From positions 94,550 to 158,549 of the forward strand of contig QGVH01000006.1 in the NCBI GenBank assembly GCA_003242735.1: 64,000 bases of DNA, read 5' to 3'. Source of the stretch: a bacterium. Lineage in GTDB: Bacteria; Gemmatimonadota; Gemmatimonadetes; Longimicrobiales; RSA9. Position 1 is the stretch's first letter. The number at the start of each line of letters is the position of its first letter. The position numbers were made by a program, and so were the translations under genes. Shown here piece after piece: positions 1 to 8,780 of this stretch. The notes under the pieces are model-generated. The model was not told where the DNA came from, did not search any database, and worked only from the letters and a program-made list of their open reading frames with translations.

Positions 1-258
1 CGTGTCTTCTGCCGTCATGGCTCCTGGGCGATGCCCATCGGACGTTCCTCGCGCGGCGGCATCGTCGCCGCCACGCCGCACGCCGGCCGGCTGCCGCCAC
101 GCTCCGCCGTGGCGAGTCGGGCCGCCGCGGGAAGCTGGGCCGCAGCCCTCATCGTGTCAAACGATCCCGCCGCGACGAGCCCGTCCTCTTGTGGGATGTC
201 GCAGCGTCCCCCACCATACCGGCGGCGCGGGACTCGTCAGTACACCCCCACGGAGCGC

Positions 259-678
259 ATGTCCATGGCAGCCGAGACCTCCACCTACCTCCTCATCTTC
301 CGCGAGACCACGCCGGAACGCTACGAGGCGCTCTCCCGCGAGGAACGCATGCAGGCCCTCGCGCGCTGGAACGCCTGGTGCGACGAGCTGGTGGCGCAGG
401 GCAAGCTCAGGAGCGGCAACACGCTGCAGCCCGAGGGCCGCGTCGTCACCAGGCAGGGCACCACCGACGGCCCGTTCGCCGAGGCCAAGGAGGTCGTCGG
501 CGGCTATTTCCTCCTCGAGGCCGCGAGTCTGGACGAGGCCACCGCGATTGCCGAGCAGTGCCCCAACCTGCCGTACGGCATGGCCGTGGAGGTCCGGCCC
601 ATCGGCCAGGCCTGCCACCTCGCCCGCTCGCTGGGCTGGACGACGATGCGCGGGCCCGGAGACGGCCAGCCGGCCTGA
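259..678 (+). CDS. YCII-related (DGPF-type) domain protein
   Basis: A 139-residue cytoplasmic protein of the YCII-related family, small ferredoxin-like folds of mostly unknown function. The family signature is visible near the middle: TTDGPFAEAKEVVGGYFLLE, followed by a DEATAIAEQCP helix. Two ATGs compete (259 and 265). A GGAG at 252-255 is better spaced for the second, but both give essentially the same protein. Open frame continues upstream, but that part is Arg/Pro-rich and looks non-coding. A second YCII gene lies at 1284-1706 and a VOC gene between them. Such small genes often travel together, but no ECF sigma factor is visible here. The biochemical role is unknown. Confidence 0.85.
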   Translation: MSMAAETSTYLLIFRETTPERYEALSREERMQALARWNAWCDELVAQGKLRSGNTLQPEGRVVTRQGTTDGPFAEAKEVVGGYFLLEAASLDEATAIAEQCPNLPYGMAVEVRPIGQACHLARSLGWTTMRGPGDGQPA

Positions 679-826
679 TGACGGCCGGCCGGCGCGGGCA
701 ATGCTGCGGCCTGTCACAGCTCGCTCACACGATGCGCAAGGCGGGGCCGCGTGCGCTGGGCGGCGGCGGGCCGTGACCAGCACGGCCTCGCGCCGCCGCT
801 CTGCGCTACCGCGCTCCGCCCGCCGA

Positions 827-1234
827 TCAGACCTGCGGGCCGTTGACCATCCACGGCACGCCGAACCGGTCCACCAGCATGCCGAACCGCTGTGCCCAGA
901 AGGACGGCTGGAGCGGCATCGTGACCTGGCCACCCTCGGCGAGGGCGTTGAAGACGCGCTCCGCCTCCTCGACGCTGTCCACCTGAACGTTGGCGCAGAA
1001 GCCCGCGGGCCTGGCGTAGAGGCCGGGCGGAGCATCGCCGCCCATGATGGCGCCGCCGTCCACGGCGAGATACGCGTGGAGCACCCGGTCCTGCCAGTCG
1101 GGCCCGACCTGGTCCGCCATGGGAGAGTCGGCGAAGGTCATCAGCGTCTCGAGCTTGCCGCCCAGTGCCTTCTCGTAGAAGCGGAACGCCTCCGCGCAGT
1201 CGCCGTCGAAGCTGAGGTAGGTGAAGAGCTTCAT
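827..1234 (-). CDS. VOC family protein, PhnB-like
   Basis: A 135-residue protein of the glyoxalase/bleomycin-resistance (VOC) superfamily, PhnB-like branch. It opens with MKLFTYLSFDGDCAEAFRFY, typical of PhnB-like proteins, and ends with the characteristic DRFGVPWMVNGP. The middle GAIMGGDAPPG and the C-terminal beta-alpha-beta repeat fit a single-domain VOC fold that dimerises to form its active site. An AGGAG ribosome site precedes the ATG by 6 nt. It is co-directional with the YCII gene upstream at 1284-1706, with a 49-nt gap, so the two may be co-transcribed. Substrate unknown. Confidence 0.88.
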   Translation of the reverse strand: MKLFTYLSFDGDCAEAFRFYEKALGGKLETLMTFADSPMADQVGPDWQDRVLHAYLAVDGGAIMGGDAPPGLYARPAGFCANVQVDSVEEAERVFNALAEGGQVTMPLQPSFWAQRFGMLVDRFGVPWMVNGPQV

Positions 1235-1283
1235 CGTTCGCTCCTTCCAGGGGTGAGAAGTGGGTGGGTGTGCGGCCCGCGGC

Positions 1284-1706
1284 TCACGGGCGCTGCCGTG
1301 CGGCCGTCTGCTCGCGCAGACGCGCCTCGCGCTCCCGGATCCCGGCCGTGGCTGCCTCGCCGAAGTCCTCGATCTCGAACACCTGCCGGATCTCGATCTC
1401 GCCGTCGCGGAAGGGGACGCGCTTGACCCACTCGATCGCCTCTTCCATGGACCTGGTTTGGATGAGCCAGAACCCGGCGATCAGCTCGTTCGACTCGGAG
1501 AACGGACCGTCGATGACCGTCCGGTCCTGGCCATCGAACCGCACCCGCGCGCCCCGGGAGCTGGGGTGCAGGCCCTCACCCGCGAGCAGCACGCCGGCCC
1601 GGACCAGCTCCTCGTTGTAGCGGCCCATCGCTTCGAGCTGTTCGGTGGTCGGCATGACGCCGGCCTCGGTCTCCTCGTTCGCCTTGACCAGGAGCATGAA
1701 ACGCAT
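1284..1706 (-). CDS. YCII-related (DGPF-type) domain protein
   Basis: A 140-residue YCII-family protein starting MRFMLLVKANEETEAG, with the family core TVIDGPFSESNELIAGFWLI and an ARVRFDGQ strand before it. The ATG at 1706 has a strong AGGGAGGT ribosome site 6 nt upstream. Longer in-frame extensions to 1853 lack such a site and are Arg/Pro-rich, so they were rejected. It probably forms a small operon with the VOC gene at 827-1234. No catalytic function can be assigned. Confidence 0.87.
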   Translation of the reverse strand: MRFMLLVKANEETEAGVMPTTEQLEAMGRYNEELVRAGVLLAGEGLHPSSRGARVRFDGQDRTVIDGPFSESNELIAGFWLIQTRSMEEAIEWVKRVPFRDGEIEIRQVFEIEDFGEAATAGIREREARLREQTAARQRP

Positions 1707-1930
1707 GGTCGTACCTCCCTCTGGTGGTCTCGTGGGGCGGAGCCCGGCCGGCTTCTCGCACGGGCCGTGGAACCGTGGCCGCCCGATGGTGCGACGAACG
1801 GGAGGCGGCCGGATCGACAAGCCGCACCGGCGGGTGGCGCCGTGGGGCCGCAACGGCAGGCGCGGGGCGGGGCGCGGCCTCGAGCCGTTGCAGCAGGAGC
1901 AGCGCCGCGAGAGCGCCGCAAGGACGCGAA

Positions 1931-1959
1931 AGGGCCGCCGGGACCTGCCCGGCGGCCCT
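1931..1959 (-). terminator. Perfect 12-bp hairpin downstream of the outer-membrane gene
   Basis: AGGGCCGCCGGG (1931-1942) pairs perfectly with CCCGGCGGCCCT (1948-1959) around a 5-nt loop. It lies 30 nt past the stop of the 1989-2642 gene on its coding strand. No T-run follows, so termination efficiency is uncertain. Confidence 0.5.
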
Positions 1960-1988
1960 CCGCTCCGCTCACTCGGCGCCGTTCGCCG

Positions 1989-2642
1989 TCAGAACGACAG
2001 CCGCAGCCCCGCGCTCAGCGCGACGTTGTGCATGCGGTCGCCGTCGATGGGGAGGAAGGCGGCCTCCTCGACGTCGAACTCGCCCATGTAGTCCTTGGCC
2101 ATGAGGCGCAGGCCCACGTTGGACGAGAACGCGATGTCGAGCCCGGCGCCGACGTTGAACATGAAATCGTCGGCGGAGGTGCTCACGCCCTGGACGTCGA
2201 GTTTGCGGTGGACGCCGCCGGCGCCGACCTGGATGAACGGCCGCGCGACGCCCGGCAGCGGCAGCGCGACCTCCACGCCGCCGTCGTACAGCCACGTGGT
2301 GCTCTCGCCGAAGTTCACGCCGCCCACGACCGGCGCGCTCGCGCGCAGGTCCGCGGTCGAGTAGGCGCCGTTCGCGAACAGGGACACGCCGAAGGCGAGC
2401 GGGAAGCTGACCTGCGCGCCGAAGACCGGCGCGTTGGCGGGGCCGACGGCCGTGCCGAACGGGCCCCGGAGCAGGTCATCGGAGATCAGGACGCCAGCGT
2501 AGGGCGCGATCTCGACGGCGGGCGCGGGCGCCGGGGCCGCGCGTGGCGACCACTGTGCGGCGGCGGGCGCCGCGAACGCGAGCATCAGGAGCGGAAGCAC
2601 GACCAGCGTGCGGACATCGCTTCGGACAACAAGTCTGGCCAT
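1989..2642 (-). CDS. Outer-membrane beta-barrel protein (OmpA/OmpW-like fold)
   Basis: A 217-residue protein with a clear Sec signal (hydrophobic stretch then AFAAPAAAQ, about residues 10-30). Amphipathic strands follow: [45 protein letters not shown] and [16 protein letters not shown]. It ends in Phe (AGLRLSF), the usual C-terminal signal for BAM-mediated insertion. Length and strand spacing suggest an eight-stranded barrel. GGGAGGTCCC immediately precedes the ATG at 2642, and longer starts up to 2780 lack support. It is divergent from nadA. Function beyond an outer-membrane barrel is unknown. Confidence 0.82.
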   Translation of the reverse strand: MARLVVRSDVRTLVVLPLLMLAFAAPAAAQWSPRAAPAPAPAVEIAPYAGVLISDDLLRGPFGTAVGPANAPVFGAQVSFPLAFGVSLFANGAYSTADLRASAPVVGGVNFGESTTWLYDGGVEVALPLPGVARPFIQVGAGGVHRKLDVQGVSTSADDFMFNVGAGLDIAFSSNVGLRLMAKDYMGEFDVEEAAFLPIDGDRMHNVALSAGLRLSF

Positions 2643-2824
2643 GGGACCTCCCGGAACGGACGACAGGTCTGCGCCGCGCGGAGAGGCACGGGTGGTGCCA
2701 GCCGCGGCCCGGGCCGGAAACCGAGGCACGGAGCGGTTTTTCCGAGGAATGCGGCTGCCGGCGCAGCCGCCGACTGTCACCGCAAAGGGACGTTCGCCCG
2801 TCTATCTTTCGCGCCGCCGCGAGG

Positions 2825-2854
2825 TTGACAGGCAGCGTGGCCGCGCCGTACCGT
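2825..2854 (+). promoter_or_regulatory. Candidate sigma-70 promoter for nadA
   Basis: TTGACA at 2825-2830 is followed after 18 nt by TACCGT at 2849-2854, about 80 nt upstream of the nadA ATG. The -35 is a perfect consensus hexamer; the -10 is weak. This is inference from sequence only. Confidence 0.4.
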
Positions 2855-2934
2855 CCACAACCGGCGACGGCCGGAACTCGGGCCGTCTTTGTGTTTCATC
2901 CGCCAGTCTTGCCCATGCCGTGCAGGAGTGCTGC

Positions 2935-4065
2935 ATGACCTCTTCCGTGCATCACGCCTCGGCCGCCGGCGCCGCGACGCGCGACGCCGCACTCGCCTAT
3001 ACGCCCGAGGTCGCTGAAGCGACCGCGCCGATCTACGAGCGGGTGCGCCATGTGATCCCCGAAGTCGAGTGGCCGGTGCACGCACCCTACATCCACGAGA
3101 TCAACCGGCTCAAACGCGAGCGCAACGCCGTCATCCTGGCGCACAACTACCAGACGCCCGAGATCTTCCACGGGATCGCCGACATCAAGGGCGACTCCCT
3201 GGAACTCGCGCGGGCCGCGGCCCGGACGGATGCGGATGTGATCGTGCTTTGCGGCGTGCACTTCATGGCGGAGACCGCCAAGCTCCTCAACCCGGAGAAG
3301 ACGGTCCTCATCCCGGACCTCGGGGCGGGCTGCTCGCTGGCCGACGCGATCACGGCGGAGGACGTCCGCGCGTTGCGGGAGCGTTACCCGGGCGTACCCG
3401 TGGTCACGTACGTCAACACGTCCGCCGCGGTGAAGGCCGAGTCGGACATCTGCTGCACCTCCGGCAACGCGGTGGAGGTGGTCCGTTCGCTCGGCGCCGA
3501 GCGCATCATCTTCCTTCCGGACGAGTACCTGGGTCGGCACGTCGCGGCGCAGACGGGCGTCGAGGTGATCCTGTGGCAGGGCCACTGCGTGGTGCACGAG
3601 CGGTTCACGGCCGCGGAGCTGCGCTCCTTCCGCCAGGCGTATCCCGGCCTGCGGATCCTCGCCCACCCCGAGTGCCCGCCGGACGTGCTGGCCGAGGCGG
3701 ACTACGTCGGCTCGACGGCGGGGATGATCCGGCACGTGGGCGAGACCCGGCCCGCGCGGGTCATGCTGGTGACGGAGTGCTCGATGAGCGACAACGTCGC
3801 GGTCGCGTACCCGGAGATCGAGTTCGTGCGGCCGTGCAACCTCTGTCCCCACATGAAGCGCATTACGCTCGCCGGCGTGCTCGAGTCGCTGCGCACCCTG
3901 ACGCATCGGGTCGAGATCCCGGAGGACGTGGCGGCACGGGCGCGGGTGGCCGTCGAGCGCATGCTCGAGGTCGGACGCGGGAAGGGGGCGCACGGCGGGA
4001 ACGGCGCGCGGGCCGCGGCGGGCGCCGGCGCTCGGGGGCCGCGGTCCGCCCTGGCCGCGGACTGA
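2935..4065 (+). CDS. nadA: Quinolinate synthase NadA
   Basis: Quinolinate synthase, 376 residues. It condenses iminoaspartate with dihydroxyacetone phosphate to give quinolinate, using a [4Fe-4S] cluster, in de novo NAD synthesis. Visible hallmarks are [18 protein letters not shown] near the N-terminus, [61 protein letters not shown] and the late [11 protein letters not shown]. The spaced cysteines supply the cluster ligands. AGGAG lies 6 nt before the ATG at 2935. The last ~30 residues are Gly/Ala low-complexity and not part of the fold. nadC follows after 35 nt. No nadB (L-aspartate oxidase) is in the window. Confidence 0.97.
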   Translation: MTSSVHHASAAGAATRDAALAYTPEVAEATAPIYERVRHVIPEVEWPVHAPYIHEINRLKRERNAVILAHNYQTPEIFHGIADIKGDSLELARAAARTDADVIVLCGVHFMAETAKLLNPEKTVLIPDLGAGCSLADAITAEDVRALRERYPGVPVVTYVNTSAAVKAESDICCTSGNAVEVVRSLGAERIIFLPDEYLGRHVAAQTGVEVILWQGHCVVHERFTAAELRSFRQAYPGLRILAHPECPPDVLAEADYVGSTAGMIRHVGETRPARVMLVTECSMSDNVAVAYPEIEFVRPCNLCPHMKRITLAGVLESLRTLTHRVEIPEDVAARARVAVERMLEVGRGKGAHGGNGARAAAGAGARGPRSALAAD

Positions 4066-4100
4066 GCCGGTCGCCACCGAAACGGACCGGGTCGGGACTC

Positions 4101-4961
4101 ATGCCTGGACTGCTGCCGCCCCTGCCGCCGCTGCTCTACGAGCCGCTGGTCCGCCGCGCGTTGCGCGAGGACCTCGGGCGCACAGGCGATCTCACCACCG
4201 ACGCCGTCGTGCCGCCGGACGCCCGCGTCTCCGCCAGGATCGTCGCGCGCGCGGCCGGCCGCGTCGCGGGGCTGGACGTGGCCGCCGCCGCGTTCCGGCT
4301 GCTGGATCCCGCCGTGGAGGTGGAGGCGCACGCGCGGGATGGGGACGACGTCGTCGCAGGGACGACGCTCGCGCGCGTCACGGGCCCGGCGCGTGCGATC
4401 CTCACCGCGGAGCGGGTCTCGCTCAACTTCCTCGGCCGGCTGAGCGGGATCGCGACGGCGACGCGCGAGGCCGTGGCCGCGGCCGAGCCCTACGGCGCGC
4501 GCATCGTGTGCACGCGCAAGACGACGCCCGGGCTGCGGGCGCTCGAGAAATACGCCGTTCGTGCGGGCGGTGGGCGCAACCACCGCTTCGGCCTGGATGA
4601 CGGCATCCTGATCAAGGACAACCACCGCGTACTCGCGGGGGGACTCGCCGCCGCGGTCGAGCGCGCCAGGGCCGCTGCGGGTCACATGGTCCGCATCGAG
4701 GTCGAGGTCGATTCCCTCGAGGAACTGGACGAGGCGCTCGCCCTGGGCGTGGACGCCGTGCTGCTCGACAACTTCGGGCTGGATGCGTTGCGGCAGGCGG
4801 TGCGGCGGGCGAAGGGCCGGGCGGTGACGGAGGCGTCCGGCGGCATCGCACCGGGCGACGTCGCGGCCGTCGCCGCCACCGGCGTAGACCTCATCTCGCT
4901 GGGCTGGCTCACGCACAGCGCGCCGGCGCTGGACGTGGCGCTGGACGTGGAGGCGGGCTGA
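4101..4961 (+). CDS. nadC: Nicotinate-nucleotide pyrophosphorylase (carboxylating) NadC
   Basis: Quinolinate phosphoribosyltransferase, 286 residues, the usual length. It makes nicotinate mononucleotide from quinolinate and PRPP, the step after NadA. It shows the N-terminal LREDLGRTGDLTTDAVVPPD, the substrate-binding CTRKTTPGLRALEKYAVRAG, GGGRNHRFGLDDGILIKDNH with its catalytic Lys, VEVDSLEELDEAL, VLLDNF and the phosphate-binding EASGGI motif. It starts at ATG 4101, 35 nt after nadA, and the two almost certainly form an operon. It converges on the phosphofructokinase gene at 5036. Confidence 0.97.
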   Translation: MPGLLPPLPPLLYEPLVRRALREDLGRTGDLTTDAVVPPDARVSARIVARAAGRVAGLDVAAAAFRLLDPAVEVEAHARDGDDVVAGTTLARVTGPARAILTAERVSLNFLGRLSGIATATREAVAAAEPYGARIVCTRKTTPGLRALEKYAVRAGGGRNHRFGLDDGILIKDNHRVLAGGLAAAVERARAAAGHMVRIEVEVDSLEELDEALALGVDAVLLDNFGLDALRQAVRRAKGRAVTEASGGIAPGDVAAVAATGVDLISLGWLTHSAPALDVALDVEAG

Positions 4962-5035
4962 GGGAGACGGCCGGCGCTGGATCGCGCGAAGCGACCCTCC
5001 GCGCCCCCGCCCCCGCCCAGCTCTCTCACGCGATC

Positions 5036-6232
5036 CTACCGCTCGCTCGTCATGATGAACAGCGGCCGGCCCTGGAAGGTCTCGTACTTCGGCCGCAGGC
5101 GGTCGATGTTGTAGTACTCCTCGACGTTGACCACCTTCTTGTGCTCGGTCACGAGCGAGAGCGGCACGCTGCCGTAACGGCCATCGTTGATGGCGACCAG
5201 CAGGCCGGACTTGCCGGCGAGCACCAGGTCGAGCGCCAGGTTGCCGAACGCCATCGGCACGATCGAGTCAATGGCGTCCGGGTCGCCGGAGCGCACCAGG
5301 TAGCCGAGCCGCTGGTTGACGACCTCGATGCGCTTGCCGTTGTTGTACTGCGGCGAGAGCTCCTTCAGCAGCGCAGCGATGCGGTCCCCGATGCCGCCCA
5401 GCTTGCGGTGGCCGTACTGGTCCGTCTCCTCGCTCTCGAACATGTAGTCTTCCTGGTGCACGAGACGCGCCCCCTCCGAGACGAGGACGACCGCGTAGCG
5501 GCTCGGGTTGCGGTTGCGGTCGTACACGAGCAGCTCCGTCAGGCGCTCGATGTCGAACGGGTGCTCCGGGATCACGCACCGGTGAGCCGCGCCCGCCATG
5601 GTCGGCAGCAGGGCGGTGAAGCCGGCGTAGCGGCCGAAGACCTCGACCACGAGGAACCGCTCGTGTGAGCCCGCGCTGGTCCGCAGTCGGTTGGTCAGCT
5701 CGATCGTGCGCGTCACGCACGTGCTGAACCCGATGCAGTAGTCCGTGCCGGGCACGTCGTTGTCCATGGTCTTTGGCACGGCGACGATGCGGACGCCCTC
5801 CTGGTGCAGCCGCTGGGCGTAGCTGAGCGTATCGTCCCCGCCGATCGGGATGAGCGTGTCGATGCCGAGCCACTCGAGGTTCTTCAGCACCTCGGGCGTG
5901 AGGTCGTTGACGTCGTCGTCGTACTTGTCCTTGAGGTGCTCGGGCACGGCCGAACGCGGGAGGAAGCTCGGGCGCGTGCGGGACGTGTGCAGGAACGTGC
6001 CGCCGGTGCGCGCCGCGCGGTTGACGACGTCCTCGGTCAACACCTGAACGTTGTTGCTGTTGTCCGCGTCCGGGTCCCGCACGAGGTCGACCAGGCCGGC
6101 CCAGCCGCGCCGGATGCCCAGCACGCGATAGCCCTCGCGCAACGCGCGGATCGTGATGGCGCGGATCGCCGGATTCAGCCCCGGCACGTCGCCACCGCCC
6201 GTCAGGATCCCGATCGTGCCTTTCGTCGCCAT
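5036..6232 (-). CDS. 6-phosphofructokinase, pyrophosphate-type active-site residues
   Basis: A 398-residue phosphofructokinase that phosphorylates fructose 6-phosphate in glycolysis. The N-terminal TGGGDVPGLN (11-20) binds the phosphoryl donor. GGDDT (131-135) has Asp where ATP enzymes usually carry Gly, and PKTMDND (153-159) has Lys in place of the Gly of ATP-type PGTIDND. In this superfamily those two substitutions mark pyrophosphate-dependent enzymes, so the donor is probably PPi and the reaction reversible. The FGRYAG and SEGA substrate motifs are present. An AAAGGAG site precedes ATG 6232. It stands alone. Confidence 0.93.
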   Translation of the reverse strand: MATKGTIGILTGGGDVPGLNPAIRAITIRALREGYRVLGIRRGWAGLVDLVRDPDADNSNNVQVLTEDVVNRAARTGGTFLHTSRTRPSFLPRSAVPEHLKDKYDDDVNDLTPEVLKNLEWLGIDTLIPIGGDDTLSYAQRLHQEGVRIVAVPKTMDNDVPGTDYCIGFSTCVTRTIELTNRLRTSAGSHERFLVVEVFGRYAGFTALLPTMAGAAHRCVIPEHPFDIERLTELLVYDRNRNPSRYAVVLVSEGARLVHQEDYMFESEETDQYGHRKLGGIGDRIAALLKELSPQYNNGKRIEVVNQRLGYLVRSGDPDAIDSIVPMAFGNLALDLVLAGKSGLLVAINDGRYGSVPLSLVTEHKKVVNVEEYYNIDRLRPKYETFQGRPLFIMTSER

Positions 6233-6523
6233 GCGTCTCCTTTGCTGCTCGTGTGGTGCACGTGGTCTATGTACGAATCGAGGCCGGAGCGGGATCGGTG
6301 GCCATGCCGGTCACGACCCGCTTGCGGCCGACGGAACCTGCTCGTTATCCATCATACTACCGAAGCGCCGGGGTGGGGATCCGCGGCCGGCGGGGGCAGC
6401 GGGCGGTCGGGGGAGGCCAGGGGAGCGTCTCTCGGCCCGGGTGGGCCGGGGGAACAATTCCGCGCCGTCCGGCGGTATTCACGGATATCGCACGACACGG
6501 CGAGCGTCTTCCGGGAGGTCCTC

Positions 6524-7333
6524 ATGCTTCGCCTCCGTGTTCGCAGCGCCGTCCCGGCCGCCGTCCTCCTTGGCGGCCTGACCGTGGTTGCGCCGCCGCT
6601 CGAGGCGCATCCGGCCGCCGAACCCGACCCGCCGTCGGCACCTGCCCCGATGCTCCGCGCTCCGACGGGCCCGGACTTCCTCTTCGGCGCCCCGCACGGC
6701 TCGCTCTCGCTCCGCATCGGCCGGCTGTTCGCCCGCACGGAGGGCGGTGTCTTCGAGCGCACGTTCGCCAACCTCTCGGCGGAGCCGGACGACTTCGATG
6801 GGCTCACCCTCGGCGCGGACCTCGCGCTCCGCGTGGTCGACCGCGCGGACCTGGTCGTCGGCGTGGGGTTCGCGCGAGCGACGGTCGACTCGGAGTTCAA
6901 TGATTGGCTGGACGAGAACGGCCAGCCCATCCGCCAGACGACGCGGTTCCGCCAGATCCCGGTCACCCTCGGCGCCCGGCTGTACCTCACGCCCCGGGGC
7001 CGCGAGATCAGCCGGTTCGCGTGGGTCCCCGCGCGTACGACGTTCTATGTCGGCGGCGGCGCCGGCCTGATCCACCACCTCTACGAGCAGGAAGGCGAGT
7101 TCGTCGACGAGACGTCTCTCGACATCTTCGCCGATCATCTGAGCTCGAGCGGCTGGTCGTCGCTGGTGTACGTCGGCGCCGGCGCCGAGCTGCGGGTGAC
7201 GACGAGCGTCGCGCTCGTCGCGGATGTCCGCTACACGCGCGGCTCGGCCCGCGCCACCGGCGACTTCAGGGAATGGGAGGACATCGGCCTGGGCGGGCTC
7301 GCCACGTCGGTCGGCGTGGCCCTGACCTTCTGA
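6524..7333 (+). CDS. Outer-membrane beta-barrel protein
   Basis: A 269-residue protein with a signal peptide (RLRVRSAVPAAVLLGGLTVV, ending near the EAHPAA segment at about residue 30). Repeated amphipathic beta strands follow: GSLSLRIGRLF, LTLGADLALRVV, LVVGVGFARATV, IPVTLGARLYLT, TTFYVGGGAGLIHHLY, YVGAGAELRVTTSVALVADVR and the closing LGGLATSVGVALTF. The terminal Phe is the usual outer-membrane insertion signal. GGGAGGTC precedes ATG 6524. The next gene starts 14 nt after its stop, so the two are probably co-transcribed. The specific function is not recognisable. Confidence 0.78.
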   Translation: MLRLRVRSAVPAAVLLGGLTVVAPPLEAHPAAEPDPPSAPAPMLRAPTGPDFLFGAPHGSLSLRIGRLFARTEGGVFERTFANLSAEPDDFDGLTLGADLALRVVDRADLVVGVGFARATVDSEFNDWLDENGQPIRQTTRFRQIPVTLGARLYLTPRGREISRFAWVPARTTFYVGGGAGLIHHLYEQEGEFVDETSLDIFADHLSSSGWSSLVYVGAGAELRVTTSVALVADVRYTRGSARATGDFREWEDIGLGGLATSVGVALTF

Positions 7334-7347
7334 CCGAGGAGGTCCGC

Positions 7348-8718
7348 ATGATGACGCAGCGTTCCGCCCGACTCCTCGCGCTCGCGTCCGTGCTCGCGTG
7401 CGTCGCCCCGCGCGCAGCCGGAGCGCAGGGCCTCACGGACACGCGCTGGGCGCCCTGGCTCGGTTGCTGGGCCCCGGTCGCCGTGCAGCCGACCCAGTCC
7501 ACGGACGAGCCCACGGCGCTGCCGCCGGCGGCGGCGCCGGAGGCGACCGCGTTGCTGTGCGTCAGCCCCGCGCCGGATGGCGCAGGCGTCGTCGTGACGA
7601 CGGTGCGCAAGGGCGAAGAGCTCGCGCAGCGCACCCTCGTCGCGGACGGCGTGGAGCGCGAGGTGGAGGTCGAGGGGTGCCGCGGCGTGGAGAGCGCGCG
7701 CTGGTCCCAGGACAACGGCCGTGTGTACTACCGGACCGCGTACACGTGCGAGGGCGGAATCGGGCGGCGCTCCTCGGGCGCGACGATGATGCTGTCGAAC
7801 GGCCACTGGCTGGACGCCGAGCTCGTTCAGGCCGGCGACTCGCGCGAGCTGGAGGTGCGGCGCTATCGGGCGGCGACGGACGCCGAGTACCGGGCGCACG
7901 GCCTCGAGCCGCCCGCGGGCAACGCCCTGGCGCTCGAGACCGCGCGGAAGGCGGCAGCAGCCACGATCTCCATCAGCGACGTCATCGAGGCCGTGGAGGC
8001 GGTGGACGAGGAGGTCGTCCAGGCGGTGCTGGTGGATTACGGCCGCCGTTTCCCCGTCGATGCCGAGGCGCTGGTGCGCCTCGCGGATGCCGGCGTGTCC
8101 GGGGAGACCATCGATCTGATCATCGCGCTCTCGTACCCGGAGCGGTTCGTCGTGGACCGGGGCGCGCTCGCGGTGGCGTTCCGCCCGCCCGAGGCGCAGG
8201 CGGCCGCACCCGGCGTGCGCGCCGGTGACGCGTACGGCGACGCGGCGTGGAGCTACGGCTATCCGGGCTTCTGGTCCTCGTCACGGATCTGGCGCTTCGG
8301 CTACCCGTGGGGTTTCGACGACTACCGCTACGGGTATCCAGGCTTCGATGGTCTGTACTACTGGCCGTACTCGCGGCGCTGGATCGACCCGGGCTACGGC
8401 GGGCCGATCATTGTCGTCGAGCGGAAGGAGGACGCGGGCGGCCGCGCGGTCGCCGGCGGCGGCTACACGCGCACCGACAAGACCAACTCGCGGGGCAAGG
8501 CCGTGCCCCGCGCCGGAGCCCCGCAGCCGGACATGGGCCGCAGCAGCGCCGTCGTGCCCGCCAGCGGCAGCCGGGCCACGAGCACCAGCGGCCGCGCCAC
8601 CAGCAGCGGCGGCCGCGCTTCGAGCAACGGCGGCTACCGGGCGGGGGACGACAGGGCCTCCACGGGTGACACCGGCACGCGGAAGGCGCAGCCGAGGTCG
8701 GCGGCCGGGTCGCAGTAG
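7348..8718 (+). CDS. Secreted low-complexity protein with Tyr/Gly/Pro-rich region
   Basis: A 456-residue exported protein with a Sec signal ending PRAAGAQ. Residues ~25-190 look globular with several Cys (LLCVS, CRGVES, TCEGGI). A helical stretch around residues 205-275 (ISDVIEAVEAVDEEVVQAV, ALVRLADAGVSGETIDLII) resembles short repeat helices. It is followed by Tyr/Trp-rich repeats (YGYPGFWSS, FGYPWGF, YGYPGFDGLYYWPYSRRW) and a Ser/Gly/Arg disordered tail. GAGGAGG precedes the tandem ATGs at 7348/7351. It lies 14 nt after the barrel gene and is probably its operon partner, perhaps at the cell surface. No function is recognised. Confidence 0.7.
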   Translation: MMTQRSARLLALASVLACVAPRAAGAQGLTDTRWAPWLGCWAPVAVQPTQSTDEPTALPPAAAPEATALLCVSPAPDGAGVVVTTVRKGEELAQRTLVADGVEREVEVEGCRGVESARWSQDNGRVYYRTAYTCEGGIGRRSSGATMMLSNGHWLDAELVQAGDSRELEVRRYRAATDAEYRAHGLEPPAGNALALETARKAAAATISISDVIEAVEAVDEEVVQAVLVDYGRRFPVDAEALVRLADAGVSGETIDLIIALSYPERFVVDRGALAVAFRPPEAQAAAPGVRAGDAYGDAAWSYGYPGFWSSSRIWRFGYPWGFDDYRYGYPGFDGLYYWPYSRRWIDPGYGGPIIVVERKEDAGGRAVAGGGYTRTDKTNSRGKAVPRAGAPQPDMGRSSAVVPASGSRATSTSGRATSSGGRASSNGGYRAGDDRASTGDTGTRKAQPRSAAGSQ

Positions 8719-8746
8719 AGAAGGCCGCAGAGAGACAGATGGGCGG

Positions 8747-8780
8747 GGCCGGCTGCGGGCGCATCAAGCCGCGGCCGGCC
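8747..8780. terminator. Hairpin between convergent genes
   Basis: GGCCGGCTGCGG (8747-8758) pairs with CCGCGGCCGGCC (8769-8780), with one T-G wobble and a 10-nt loop. It sits between the stop of the secreted protein (8718) and the end of the GHKL gene (stop at 8764), overlapping the latter's last codons. It could serve both convergent transcripts. Confidence 0.35.

Noticed and set aside
1..258. Possible partial gene at the left edge
   Set aside because: Frames across it on both strands are Arg/Pro-rich without domain or ribosome site; only the YCII gene from 259 is supported.
8560..8660. Short AGCGGC-type tandem repeats resembling a repeat array
   Set aside because: They are in-frame Ser/Gly codons of the secreted protein's tail, with no spacers as in CRISPR.
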